The notes beneath the pieces were generated by a model that saw only the letters and a list, made by a program, of their open reading frames with translations, was not told where the DNA came from and did not search any database. Position numbers and translations under genes: made by a program. 64,000 bases of DNA from Pseudomonas migulae (GTDB lineage Bacteria > Pseudomonadota > Gammaproteobacteria > Pseudomonadales > Pseudomonadaceae): positions 4,762,501-4,826,500 of the forward strand of contig NZ_JALJWR010000001.1 in the NCBI RefSeq assembly GCF_024169315.1, given 5' to 3'. This document shows positions 19,285 to 29,142 of this stretch, piece by piece. Each line of letters begins with the position of its first letter. The stretch's first letter is position 1.

Positions 19285-20448
19285 TTACACGTAGAACGAC
19301 TTCAGCGGCGGGAAGCCATTGAATTCAACCGCGCTGTAGCTGGTGGTGTACGCACCGGTCGACAGCCAGTACAAACGATCACCGATCGCCAGGTTCAGCG
19401 GCAAACCGTACTTGTAGTTTTCGTACATGATGTCGGCGCTGTCGCAGGTCGGGCCGGCGATGACCACTTCTTCGACTTCGCCTTTTTTCTCGGTCCAGAT
19501 CGGGAACTTGATGGCTTCGTCCATGGTTTCGATCAGGCCGGAGAACTTGCCCACATCCGTGTACACCCATCGCTCTACAGCGGTACGGGATTTACGCGCG
19601 ACCAATACCACTTCGCTGACCAGGATGCCGGCGTTGGCGATCAGCGAACGGCCAGGTTCCAGGATGATTTCCGGCAGGTCGTCACCGAAGTCTTCCTTGA
19701 GGAAACGGATGATTTCTTCAGCGTAGGTTTCCAGGCTGTTGGTGCGGGTGATGTAGTTGGCCGGGAAGCCGCCGCCCATGTTGATCAGCTTCAGGTGGAT
19801 GCCGTCTTCTTCTTTCAGACGCTCGAAGATCACTTTGACCTTGGCGATCGCGGCGTCCCAGACACTGATGTCGCGCTGTTGCGAACCGACGTGGAACGAG
19901 ATGCCGTAAGGCACCAGGCCGAGGTCGCGAGCGAGGATCAGCAGGTCCATGGCCATGTCGGTCTGGCAGCCGAATTTGCGCGACAGTGGCCAGTCGGCGG
20001 TGGTCGAGCCTTCAGTCAGAATGCGCACGTAGACTTTCGAACCCGGTGCAGCCTTGGCGATGTTGCGCAGGTCGGCTTCGGAGTCGGTGGCATACAGACG
20101 CACGCCCTTCTCGTAGAAGTAGCGAATGTCCTTGGATTTCTTGATGGTGTTGCCGTAGCTGATGCGATCCGGGCCGACGCCCTGGTTCATCACTTTGTCG
20201 AGCTCGTAGATCGAAGCGATGTCGAAGTTCGAGCCTTTCTCTTTGAGCAGGTCGATGATTTCGACGGCCGGGTTGGCCTTGACCGCGTAGTAGACCTTGG
20301 CGAATTCGAAACCGGCGCGCAGGTCGTCATAGGCCTGGCTGATCATCGCGGTGTCGATCACCACGAACGGGGTTTCTTGTTTGTCGGCGAAGGCCTTCAT
20401 TTTCTGGAAGGTATCGCGCGCGAAATAGTCTTCGACGTTGATCGACAT
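19285..20448 (-). CDS. speC: Ornithine (or lysine/ornithine) decarboxylase, fold type III
   Basis: PLP-dependent decarboxylase of 387 residues of the eukaryotic-ODC-like family, making putrescine (or cadaverine). The PLP lysine is Lys57 in YYAVKANP. The barrel carries GGGFPANY and EPGRSLIANAG. The catalytic Cys335 of the partner active site is in GPTCDSADIM. The start at 20448 (MSINVEDYFARDTF) has GGAG upstream; a longer in-frame start at 20541 lies beyond the ribosome-binding site and is unlikely. In P. aeruginosa speC likewise lies near the piu genes. Substrate preference cannot be read from the sequence. Confidence 0.92.
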   Translation of the reverse strand: MSINVEDYFARDTFQKMKAFADKQETPFVVIDTAMISQAYDDLRAGFEFAKVYYAVKANPAVEIIDLLKEKGSNFDIASIYELDKVMNQGVGPDRISYGNTIKKSKDIRYFYEKGVRLYATDSEADLRNIAKAAPGSKVYVRILTEGSTTADWPLSRKFGCQTDMAMDLLILARDLGLVPYGISFHVGSQQRDISVWDAAIAKVKVIFERLKEEDGIHLKLINMGGGFPANYITRTNSLETYAEEIIRFLKEDFGDDLPEIILEPGRSLIANAGILVSEVVLVARKSRTAVERWVYTDVGKFSGLIETMDEAIKFPIWTEKKGEVEEVVIAGPTCDSADIMYENYKYGLPLNLAIGDRLYWLSTGAYTTSYSAVEFNGFPPLKSFYV

Positions 20449-20552
20449 GCTGGGAACTCCTACTGGCAAACTGAAATTATCAATGGGTGCAAATGAACGT
20501 CCTCCGTATCCCCACTTTGGTTCGCCTACTTCCCAAGGCATGTCGCCGAAAG

Positions 20553-20590
20553 CAAAAAGGCCACGGGAGGCGGTGCTTCCCTTGGCCTTG
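20553..20590 (-). terminator. Hairpin with T tract about 105 bases before speC
   Basis: On the minus strand AAGGCCAAGGGAAG pairs imperfectly with CTCCCGTGGCCTT, followed by TTTTTGC. It reads as an intrinsic terminator for transcripts coming from the ABC operon, or as an attenuator in the speC leader. Confidence 0.6.
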
Positions 20591-20814
20591 CTGTCTCGTC
20601 GTCAGTACTTGAGCCGGATGGATCGTTTCCAGCATGGACGTTCGGCGCGAACTTTAGGGCGTGAGGGGCTTGAGATCAACAAAAAATGTCGCGTTTTTGC
20701 ACGCTTCCGTCGTGCGGTCCCCGACAGCTACTGGTGTAACGGACCTGTGTGACGGTGTGATGTTCCCGTGGGAGGGAGATTTGCGGCACATCAGGAGGAT
20801 TTGTGGTGCCCCCA

Positions 20815-20902
20815 ATCGCGGGCAAGCCCGCTCCCACAGTGGTTTGTGTCGTACACAATCCGTGTACACCAAAAAACCTGTGGGAGCGGGCTTGCCCGCG
20901 AT
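20815..20902. repeat. REP pair, outward arrangement
   Basis: ATCGCGGGCAAGCCCGCTCC (to CACA 20838) and its inverted copy TGTGGGAGCGGGCTTGCCCG (to GCGAT 20902), with a 40-bp spacer. It lies directly downstream of the osmoprotectant ATPase gene. Confidence 0.9.
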
Positions 20903-20911
20903 GGCGTCAGA

Positions 20912-22069
20912 TCAGGCGACAGCAGTCTCAGCCGGCGAAACAATACTGGTCTTGCCCCCACGGGACTTGCCGGAACTCAAATACTCGGCAATCGATTCCT
21001 GCGTCACTTCCCCCAGGAACACCCGCTCGGCATCCATCACCGGCAACCACGAACGGTTGAACTCGTACATCCGCGAGAGCAGGATGCGCAGATGCTCGTC
21101 GTACGCCGCCGTGGCGTTGAACTCACGCAAGTACTGCGCGCACGTACCGGTCTGACGGTGCAGGTCGCGACGTCGTACATAACCGAGCGCCTTGTTCTCA
21201 CCATCGGTGACCACCACATAGCGACGGTCGAGTTCGTCCATCAATTCCAGTGCTTCGGTCACCGAGGTTTCCGGGCTGACCGACGGCGCGTTGTCTGCCG
21301 CGTCTTCGGCCTTCACCAGCAACAGGCGCTTGAGCGTGCTGTCCTGGCCGACGAAGTTGCTGACAAAGTCGTCCGCCGGGTGCGCCAACAGGGTGTCCGG
21401 GTGGTCGATCTGCAGCAGTTTGCCGGCGCGGAAGATCGCAATCTTGTCGCCCAGCTTGATCGCCTCGTCGATGTCGTGGCTGACCATGATCACGGTCTTG
21501 TTCAGCGCGCGCTGCATCTCGAAGAACTCGTTCTGGATCATCTCGCGGTTGATCGGGTCGACCGCGCCGAACGGTTCGTCCATCAGCAACAGCGGTGCAT
21601 CGGCGGCCAGGGCACGAATCACCCCGATCCGTTGCTGCTGGCCACCGGACAATTCACGCGGGTAGCGATTCAGATACTGCTTGGGCTCCAGCTTGATCAT
21701 GCTCATCAACTCGCGGGCGCGGTCGTGGCATTTCTGTTTGTCCCAGCCCAGCAGGCGCGGAACGATGGTGATGTTTTCCTCGATGGTCATGTTCGGGAAC
21801 AGACCGATCTGCTGGATCACATAACCGATGTTGCGACGCAGGGTCACTTCGTCGAGGTCAGTGGTGTCTTCGCCGTTGATCAGGATCTTGCCCGAGGTCG
21901 GCTTGATCAGGCGGTTGATCATCTTCAGCGTGGTGCTTTTGCCGCAGCCCGATGGCCCGAGGAACACGCAGATTTCGCCTTCATTGACGGTCAGGCTCAC
22001 CGAGTCCACGGCTTTCACATCTTTGCCGTTGCTTTGGAAGGTCTTGCTGAGGTTTTGAAGTTCGATCAT
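20912..22069 (-). CDS. Glycine betaine/carnitine/choline ABC transporter ATP-binding protein (OpuCA-like)
   Basis: ATPase of a quaternary-amine (osmoprotectant) importer, 385 residues. Walker A GPSGCGKST is at 38-46, the signature LSGGQQQR near 137, and Walker B LLLMDEP near 157. The C-terminal third (about 255-365) is a CBS pair, typical of OpuA/OpuC ATPases that sense ionic strength. The start at 22069 gives MIELQNLSKTF and overlaps the stop of the upstream permease (ATGA); an in-frame ATG at 22108 lies inside the permease gene and is unlikely. Last gene of a permease-binding protein-permease-ATPase operon. Confidence 0.93.
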   Translation of the reverse strand: MIELQNLSKTFQSNGKDVKAVDSVSLTVNEGEICVFLGPSGCGKSTTLKMINRLIKPTSGKILINGEDTTDLDEVTLRRNIGYVIQQIGLFPNMTIEENITIVPRLLGWDKQKCHDRARELMSMIKLEPKQYLNRYPRELSGGQQQRIGVIRALAADAPLLLMDEPFGAVDPINREMIQNEFFEMQRALNKTVIMVSHDIDEAIKLGDKIAIFRAGKLLQIDHPDTLLAHPADDFVSNFVGQDSTLKRLLLVKAEDAADNAPSVSPETSVTEALELMDELDRRYVVVTDGENKALGYVRRRDLHRQTGTCAQYLREFNATAAYDEHLRILLSRMYEFNRSWLPVMDAERVFLGEVTQESIAEYLSSGKSRGGKTSIVSPAETAVA

Positions 22070-22719
22070 TTCAGGAGTCCTTTTGGAGTCAGCGTGCGTT
22101 GCAGCCATTGCAGAAGCAGGTCGGCGAAGATGGCCAGGAGACTGACCAGCACGGCGCCGACGATCAGCATCGACATGTCGCTGCGGCTGATGGAAGCGAG
22201 AATGAGTACACCGAGGCCACCGGCGCCGATGGTCGCGGCGATGGTCATGACACCAATGTTCATGACCACGGCGGTGCGTACGCCGGCGAGGATCACCGGC
22301 ACCGCAATCGGCAGTTCGACCATGCGCAGGCGCTGGCCGAAGGTCATGCCGATGCCGCGGGCGGCTTCGCGAATACCCGGTTCAACGCCGGTCAGGGCGA
22401 GGTAGGTGTTGCGCATGATCGGCAGCAACGAGTACAGAAACACCGCGGTGATCGCCGGCATCGGGCCGAGGCCCTGGCCGAATTTCGAGTAGAACGGCAG
22501 CAGCAGGCCGAACAGTGCAATCGACGGCACGGTCAGCAGCACCGTGGCGCTGGCCTGCAGCGGACCGGCGAGCGTCGGGAAGCGCGTCATCAGAATGCCC
22601 AGCGGCACGCCGACCAGAATCGCCAGCGTCACGGCGATGCCGACCAGGGTGATGTGCTGCCAGGTCAGGTGCAGCACCAGCGGCCAGTCGAGATGGGAAA
22701 AGGCGTTCAGGAATTCCAT
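22066..22719 (-). CDS. Osmoprotectant ABC transporter permease (OpuCB-like)
   Basis: 217-residue inner-membrane permease with about six hydrophobic segments. It has the EAA-type loop (LTGVEPGIREAARGIGMTFG), giving the contact to the ATPase. It is one of two different permeases in this operon, the other being at 23646-24362. The end overlaps the ATPase start by four bases; the start follows the binding-protein gene by 12 bases. Confidence 0.92.
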   Translation of the reverse strand: MEFLNAFSHLDWPLVLHLTWQHITLVGIAVTLAILVGVPLGILMTRFPTLAGPLQASATVLLTVPSIALFGLLLPFYSKFGQGLGPMPAITAVFLYSLLPIMRNTYLALTGVEPGIREAARGIGMTFGQRLRMVELPIAVPVILAGVRTAVVMNIGVMTIAATIGAGGLGVLILASISRSDMSMLIVGAVLVSLLAIFADLLLQWLQRTLTPKGLLK

Positions 22720-22731
22720 GGCTTTTCCTCC

Positions 22732-23625
22732 TTAGTTGATTGGATGCTGGCGCAGGAAATCGGCGGCAACGGATGAAGGGCTTTCGTGATCGACATCGAC
22801 CCGGGCGTTCAACGCACGCATGGTTTCGTCATCGAACAGCTCGGCCAGCGGTTTGATTTCTTCCGCCAGTTTCGGGTGGGCATCGAGGTAAACCTGACGC
22901 ACCACCGGCGCGGCGGTGTAGTCCGGGAAGTAGTGCTTGTCGTCTTCGAGCAACTTGAGCTTGAAGGCGTTCAGGCGACCGTCGGTGGTGTAGACCAGAC
23001 CGGCGAACACCTGGCCATTGCGCAGGGCGGTATAGACCAAACCAGCATCCATCTGGCGGATGTTGTTGCGGGTCAGGTTCATGCCGTAGAGGTCGACCAT
23101 GCCGTCCAGACCGTCGGAACGGTTGGCGAACTCGGTGTCCAGGGCGACGAGATGATGGGTCTTCGCCTCAGCCTGCATCACGGTGTTCAGCTCGCTGATG
23201 GTGTTGATCTGCGGATACGCCTTCGCGGTTTTTTCCGGCAGGGCCAGGGCATAGGTGTTGCTGAATTTCGACGGGGTGAGCCAGATCAGGCCTTTTTTCG
23301 CGTCGAGTTCTTTCACCTTGGCGTAGGACTGAGCGCTGTCGAGTTTTTCGGTGACATGGTTGTAAGCCACCAGCGACACGCCGGTGTATTCCCACATCAG
23401 GTCCAGCTGGCCACTTTCATGGGCGCTACGGGCGAGGTTGCTGCCCAGACCGCCGGTCACCTGGGTGTCGTAACCCTTGGTGCGCAGGTATTGCGAGGTG
23501 ATTTCCGCGAGCAGGGTTTGTTCGGTGAACACCCGGGCGCCGATGCGGATCACGGGTTTTTCAGCGGCTTGGACAAATCCTGCGAACAGCAGGGCGCAGC
23601 CTAGAAATAAGCATATTTTTTTCAT
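22732..23625 (-). CDS. Osmoprotectant-binding periplasmic protein (OpuCC-like)
   Basis: 297-residue substrate-binding protein. A Sec signal peptide (MKKICLFLGCALLFAGFVQA) is followed by a mature protein starting EKPVIRIGARVFTEQTLLAE, the OpuAC/ProX-type fold. LMWEYTGVSLVAYNHV matches the family motif that contributes to the quaternary-amine pocket. The start at 23625 has AAGGAA upstream. Expected ligands: glycine betaine, choline or carnitine; the sequence does not say which. Confidence 0.92.
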   Translation of the reverse strand: MKKICLFLGCALLFAGFVQAAEKPVIRIGARVFTEQTLLAEITSQYLRTKGYDTQVTGGLGSNLARSAHESGQLDLMWEYTGVSLVAYNHVTEKLDSAQSYAKVKELDAKKGLIWLTPSKFSNTYALALPEKTAKAYPQINTISELNTVMQAEAKTHHLVALDTEFANRSDGLDGMVDLYGMNLTRNNIRQMDAGLVYTALRNGQVFAGLVYTTDGRLNAFKLKLLEDDKHYFPDYTAAPVVRQVYLDAHPKLAEEIKPLAELFDDETMRALNARVDVDHESPSSVAADFLRQHPIN

Positions 23626-23645
23626 ATCAATTCCTTTGCCGAGGC

Positions 23646-24362
23646 TTAAGACGGGCGCAGGCCGCGTTCGAGCCAGAGGCGGCTGGCGAGTGTCACCAGA
23701 CCGTCGAGCAGCAAGGCCAGCAGGGCGGTGCAGGCCGCGCCGAGCAGCAGTTGCGGCTGATTGTTCAGGGCGATGCCGGGGAAAATCAGGCTGCCCAGGC
23801 TGTTGGCGCCGATCAGGAACGCCAGTGGCGCGGTACCGACGTTGATCGCCAGCGCCACACGTACGCCACCGATGATGATCGGCACGGCGTTCGGCAGTTC
23901 GACCCGCCACAGCACTTGAGTCGGCGTCATGCCGATGCCGACGGCCGCTTCCTTGAGTGAGCCCTGGACGTTTTTCAGGCCTTCATAGGTGTTGCGCACG
24001 ATCGGCAACAGCGAGGCGAGGAACAGGGCGAAGATCGCGGGGCCGCTGCCGATGCCGAGGATGCCGAGGGCGATGGCGAGTACGGCGAGAGGCGGCACAG
24101 TGTTGCCGATGTTGAAGATCTGCATGAAACGTTCAGCGCGGCCCACCATGGTCGGGCGGCTGAGGAAGATGCCGGCGGGGATGCCCACAACAAGGGCGGC
24201 CAGCATGGAAACGAGGACGAGAATCAGATGAGCTTGCAGGTAAAACAACAAATCGTCGCGGTAATGTTCGATCGTGTTGATGCCAATCCAGTGGATCAGC
24301 AGGGCCAGAAGGGCGACGACAACCGCACCTCCTATCAGCCCCTTGCCATAGCGAATAGCCAC
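23646..24362 (-). CDS. Osmoprotectant ABC transporter permease (OpuCD-like)
   Basis: 238-residue permease, first gene of the operon. The start is a GTG at 24362 with GGAG seven bases upstream (MAIRYGKGLIGGAVVVALLA); an in-frame ATG at 24461 gives an implausible charged N-terminus. The EAA loop is visible (LKNVQGSLKEAAVGIGMTPT). About six transmembrane segments. It pairs with the 22066-22719 permease to form the channel. Confidence 0.9.
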   Translation of the reverse strand: MAIRYGKGLIGGAVVVALLALLIHWIGINTIEHYRDDLLFYLQAHLILVLVSMLAALVVGIPAGIFLSRPTMVGRAERFMQIFNIGNTVPPLAVLAIALGILGIGSGPAIFALFLASLLPIVRNTYEGLKNVQGSLKEAAVGIGMTPTQVLWRVELPNAVPIIIGGVRVALAINVGTAPLAFLIGANSLGSLIFPGIALNNQPQLLLGAACTALLALLLDGLVTLASRLWLERGLRPS

Positions 24363-24647
24363 AGGCGGACTCCTTTTTTCTTTGTCGGCGAACGCAGTCC
24401 CGTGTGGCAATGCCATTCCTGGCTGCCGGGAAAACAACGTTCGCGAGAAGCAGCTCTTCATGCTGGTAAAACCGCATGAGATCGAGCCATAAGCGCAGCC
24501 TCGTCAGGCCAACTTGCTGATTTTTCAGCCCCTGGTACGAGTGCTGTAACAGGGGAGTGGACGCCTCCACCTTTTAAAAGGTTCCATATTTAACAGCAGA
24601 TAGCCACCCTGTATCCCGGTTATCCCTGTAGCAACTGCCGAGCCTAT

Positions 24648-24773
24648 GAGTTGTGGCGAGGGGATTTATCCCCGTTCGGCGGCGAAGCCGTCGTAAGCCA
24701 TTGGACGCGGTGCGGCTGGAAAAAAAGGGGCCGCTTCGCAGCCCAACGGGGATAAATCCCCTCGCCACAACTC
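24648..24773. repeat. Long palindromic repeat, GTGGCGAGGGGAT family
   Basis: GAGTTGTGGCGAGGGGATTT ... AAATCCCCTCGCCACAACTC: outer arms of about 29 bases (through ATCCCCGTT) around a 65-base centre with smaller inverted segments (GCGGCGAAGCCGTCG). Related copies are at 39762-39886 and 43684-43832. A different family from the REP units. Confidence 0.85.
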
Positions 24774-24828
24774 GCAGGGTCGGCAGCTGCTACAGGGCGA
24801 ACGGTGGTCTGGGGCGGTCGGTTTGCGC

Positions 24829-24834
24829 TATACT
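24829..24834 (+). promoter_or_regulatory. prfC -10 box TATACT
   Basis: TATACT 38 bases before the prfC start is a strong sigma-70 -10 element; the -35 (TGGTCT, 24805-24810) is weak. Confidence 0.55.
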
Positions 24835-24872
24835 CGCCGCCCTTTTTTGAATCACCTGCCAGGCGATTTCCC

Positions 24873-26456
<1,584 letters not shown>

Positions 26457-26470
26457 GCGCTGAGTTGAAA

Positions 26471-26513
26471 CAATAAAAAGCCCCGGTCGCGAAAGCACCG
26501 GGGCTTTTTATTG
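26471..26513 (+). terminator. prfC terminator
   Basis: AAAAAGCCCCGGT-cgcgaaagc-ACCGGGGCTTTTT: 13-base symmetric arms with a GC-rich core and a T tract, about 20 bases after the prfC stop. Confidence 0.95.
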
Positions 26514-26526
26514 CTAACTCGATTAA

Positions 26527-26618
26527 CTGTGGGAGCGAGCTTGCTCGCGAGAGCGGAGTGACATTCAACACATTCTTTGAATGAAAGAATGTCATCGCGA
26601 GCAAGCTCGCTCCCACAG
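26527..26618. repeat. REP pair (inverted)
   Basis: CTGTGGGAGCGAGCTTGCTC ... GAGCAAGCTCGCTCCCACAG with inner complementary segments (GACATTC / GAATGTC). 26619-26800 beyond it has no clear gene. Confidence 0.9.
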
Positions 26619-26800
26619 GGGATTTTCGTCGACCTGCAAATAACCGTTCGCCATACGATTTATTCCAAACCAGTCTCCCCATTCACGGCATTTCCCGCGC
26701 ATCGTCAGGGTCCTATCTGGAGAACCCGCCCCATCGGAACCGGATGTCTATCAGTGCCGTCGGGCTTTCACGTTTCACCCGCGAAAGGATGGAATCGGCC

Positions 26801-27055
26801 ATGAGCATTTTTCAACGCATCGTGTTGTTGCTGAAGGTTTTGGTAATGCTGTCCGTAGGCTTGTCGTCGGCAGCGTGGGCTGAGTGCCCGGATCATGATG
26901 AACAAGCGTCGAGCGGGCAGGTGACGCACACCGGGCTGATGATCGCCGCGTCTGAGTCTGAGCCAGGCGACCAGGGTCAGGGCGGCAGCGCGGACGATGA
27001 CGACTCGACCACCGAGGACCCCGATGCCGATACCGATGAAGATGAAGGGGCTTGA
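26801..27055 (+). CDS. Small secreted acidic protein, 84 residues
   Basis: Unknown family. A clean Sec signal peptide (MSIFQRIVLLLKVLVMLSVG ending SSAAWA, residues 1-27) precedes a short mature part starting ECPDHDEQ and ending in a very acidic tail (about half Asp/Glu in residues 55-84). Low-complexity acidic tails can bind cations. ATG 26801 has AAAGGA upstream; an in-frame ATG at 26789 is too close to that site. A terminator follows within 20 bases, supporting a short transcript. No function can be assigned. Confidence 0.6.
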   Translation: MSIFQRIVLLLKVLVMLSVGLSSAAWAECPDHDEQASSGQVTHTGLMIAASESEPGDQGQGGSADDDDSTTEDPDADTDEDEGA

Positions 27056-27068
27056 GTCACAGGCAAAA

Positions 27069-27119
27069 GAAAACCCCTTCGCCCCTGACTAATGCGTAGC
27101 CAGGGCAGAAGGGGTTTTT
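27069..27119. terminator. Terminator between the acidic protein gene and dppF
   Basis: AAAACCCCTTC-g-CCCTG ... CAGGGC-AGAAGGGGTTTTT: long stem with T run on the plus strand and A run on the left, suited to terminate both converging transcripts. Confidence 0.9.
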
Positions 27120-27138
27120 GAACAGGTCGCCTATCCCA

Positions 27139-27166
27139 TGTGGGAGCGAGCAAGCTCGCTCCCACA
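27139..27166. repeat. Compact REP palindrome without loop
   Basis: TGTGGGAGCGAG-CAAG-CTCGCTCCCACA: two REP heads fused head to head with only 4 bases between, unlike the usual 60-90-base REP pairs. Confidence 0.85.
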
Positions 27167-27183
27167 GGTTTTTCAGATCACTG

Positions 27184-28164
27184 TCATGCCGCGCCGTCGA
27201 GGAATTGCTCGGCGTAGTGGCAAGCCACCTGACGGCTGTCGAGCAGGCGCAAGGCCGGCTCTTCCGTGCTGCAACGCTCGGTCGCATACGGACAGCGTTT
27301 GTGGAAAGCGCAGCCCGACGGCGGGTTCAACGGGTTGGGCAACTCGCCGACGATCTTGATCTTCGGCTTGTTCGGGTCCGGGTGAATGGTCGGGGTGGCC
27401 GACAGCAACGCCTGGGTGTACGGGTGCAGCGGGCGTTCATAGATGTCGTTCTTCGGGCCCATTTCCACCGGGCGGCCGAGGTACATCACCATCACGTCAT
27501 CGGCAACGTGTTGCACCACCGCGAGGTTGTGGGAAATGAACACGTAGGCGGTGTTGAACTCTTGCTGCAAATCCATGAACAGGTTCAGCACCTGCGCCTG
27601 GATCGACACGTCCAGCGCCGAGGTCGGTTCGTCCGCCACCAGCACTTTGGGCTGCAGCATCATTGCGCGAGCGAGGGCAATCCGCTGGCGCTGACCGCCG
27701 GAGAACATGTGCGGATAACGCTGATAATGCTCGGGGCGCAAACCCACCTGCTTCATCATCGCCTGCACTTTCTCGCGACGTTCGGCGGCGCTCAGCTGGG
27801 TGTTGATCAGCAACGGTTCGGCCAGCTGATCACCGACTTTCTGCCGAGGATTCAACGAGGCGTACGGGCTCTGGAACACCATCTGCACGTCTTTGCGCAA
27901 TTGCTTGCGTTGGGCCTTGTCAGCGCCGGCAACTTCCTGCCCGGCGATTTTCAAGGAGCCGGAGGACGGCTCTTCGATCAGCGTCAGGGCACGGGCCAGG
28001 GTGGATTTACCGCAACCCGATTCGCCTACGACGGCGAGGGTCTTGCCGGCTTCCAGTTCGAACGACACACCGTTCAGGGCGCGTACGGTCGCATGACCCT
28101 TGAACAGGCCACGAGACACTTCGTAGTGACGGGTGAGGTCGCGGGCGGTAAGTACGACGGCCAT
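27184..28164 (-). CDS. dppF: Dipeptide ABC transporter ATP-binding protein DppF
   Basis: 326-residue oligo/dipeptide importer ATPase. Walker A GESGCGKST, signature FSGGQRQRIALARA, Walker B VLVADEPTSALD, and the C-terminal oligopeptide/dipeptide transporter domain with a Cys cluster (SGCAFHKRCPYATERC) expected to hold an Fe-S cluster. ATG 28164 overlaps the dppD stop as TAATG, with GGAGG upstream. Last gene of the dpp transcript. Confidence 0.95.
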   Translation of the reverse strand: MAVVLTARDLTRHYEVSRGLFKGHATVRALNGVSFELEAGKTLAVVGESGCGKSTLARALTLIEEPSSGSLKIAGQEVAGADKAQRKQLRKDVQMVFQSPYASLNPRQKVGDQLAEPLLINTQLSAAERREKVQAMMKQVGLRPEHYQRYPHMFSGGQRQRIALARAMMLQPKVLVADEPTSALDVSIQAQVLNLFMDLQQEFNTAYVFISHNLAVVQHVADDVMVMYLGRPVEMGPKNDIYERPLHPYTQALLSATPTIHPDPNKPKIKIVGELPNPLNPPSGCAFHKRCPYATERCSTEEPALRLLDSRQVACHYAEQFLDGAA

Positions 28165-29132
28165 TACGCCACCTCCTGGTTCAGCGGGTAGAAGCAGCGG
28201 GCGAGGCTGTTGCTTTTCGGGTCAAGGGCCGGACGTTGCGCACGGCAGTTATCCTGCACATACGGGCAGCGCGGCGACAGCAGGCAACCTTGCGGGCGGT
28301 CGTAACGACCGGGAACGATGCCCGGCAGCGTGGCCAGGCGGGTGGCGCCGAGGCTGTGTTCCGGAATCGCCTTGAGCAGTGCTTCGCTGTACGGGTGCGC
28401 CGGAATGTCGAACAGTTGCGGCACCTGACCGACTTCGACGGCCTGGCCGGCGTACATCACGCACACACGCTGGGCGGTTTCTGCCACGACCGCGAGGTCG
28501 TGAGTGATCAGCACCAGGCCCATGTTCTGCTCTTTCTGCAACGCCAACAGCAGGTCCATGATCTGCGCCTGAATCGTTACGTCGAGGGCAGTGGTCGGTT
28601 CGTCGGCGATCAGCAGTTTCGGCTCGCCGGCAATCGCCATGGCGATCGCGACACGCTGGCTCATGCCGCCGGACAATTGATGCGGGTAAGCATCCATACG
28701 GCTGGCGGCGCCCGGGATTTCCACTTTTTCCAACAGTTCGATGGCGCGGGCGCGGGCTTGCTTGCCGGACATTTTCAGGTGCAGGCGCAGCACTTCTTCG
28801 ATCTGGAAGCCGACGGTGTAGCTCGGGTTCAGCGCGGTCATCGGGTCCTGGAAGACCATCGCCAGGTCTTTGCCGACGATTTGCCGACGCTGACGGTTGC
28901 TGAGCTTGAGCATGTTCTTGCCGTCGAAATTCAGGGCGTCGGCGGTGACGATCCCCGGATGCTCGATCAGGCCCATCAGCGCCATCATGGTCACGGATTT
29001 ACCGGAACCCGACTCGCCAACGATGGCCAGCACTTCGCCCTTGTCCACGGAGATGTCGAGCCCGTCGACCACCGGAACGGCGTTTTTGTCGCCGAAGCGA
29101 ACGTTGAGATTCTTGATTTCTAACAGTGACAT
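28164..29132 (-). CDS. dppD: Dipeptide ABC transporter ATP-binding protein DppD
   Basis: 322-residue ATPase partner of DppF. Walker [11 protein letters not shown], signature [14 protein letters not shown], Walker [13 protein letters not shown], and a Cys cluster near the C-terminus ([15 protein letters not shown]). The start at 29132 ([14 protein letters not shown]) has GAGGAG upstream; a longer in-frame start at 29177 lies inside dppC. Confidence 0.95.
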   Translation of the reverse strand: MSLLEIKNLNVRFGDKNAVPVVDGLDISVDKGEVLAIVGESGSGKSVTMMALMGLIEHPGIVTADALNFDGKNMLKLSNRQRRQIVGKDLAMVFQDPMTALNPSYTVGFQIEEVLRLHLKMSGKQARARAIELLEKVEIPGAASRMDAYPHQLSGGMSQRVAIAMAIAGEPKLLIADEPTTALDVTIQAQIMDLLLALQKEQNMGLVLITHDLAVVAETAQRVCVMYAGQAVEVGQVPQLFDIPAHPYSEALLKAIPEHSLGATRLATLPGIVPGRYDRPQGCLLSPRCPYVQDNCRAQRPALDPKSNSLARCFYPLNQEVA

Positions 29133-29142
29133 TTGAATCTCC

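Larger units (their letters stand above)
20449..20911. other. 463-bp gene-free stretch upstream of speC
   Basis: Holds a terminator-like hairpin (20553-20590) and a REP pair (20815-20902). The remainder (20591-20814) has no convincing gene; short open frames on both strands lack ribosome-binding sites. Confidence 0.7.
24363..24872. other. Gene-free stretch between the ABC operon and prfC
   Basis: About 510 bases containing the divergent promoters and a 126-bp palindromic repeat (24648-24773). Short open frames inside the palindrome are by-products of its symmetry. 24374-24640 holds nothing I can name. Confidence 0.7.

Noticed and set aside
24653..24850. Short frames (plus and minus) in the palindrome before prfC
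   Set aside because: Both strands give the same RGFIPV-type peptide because the DNA is an inverted repeat.
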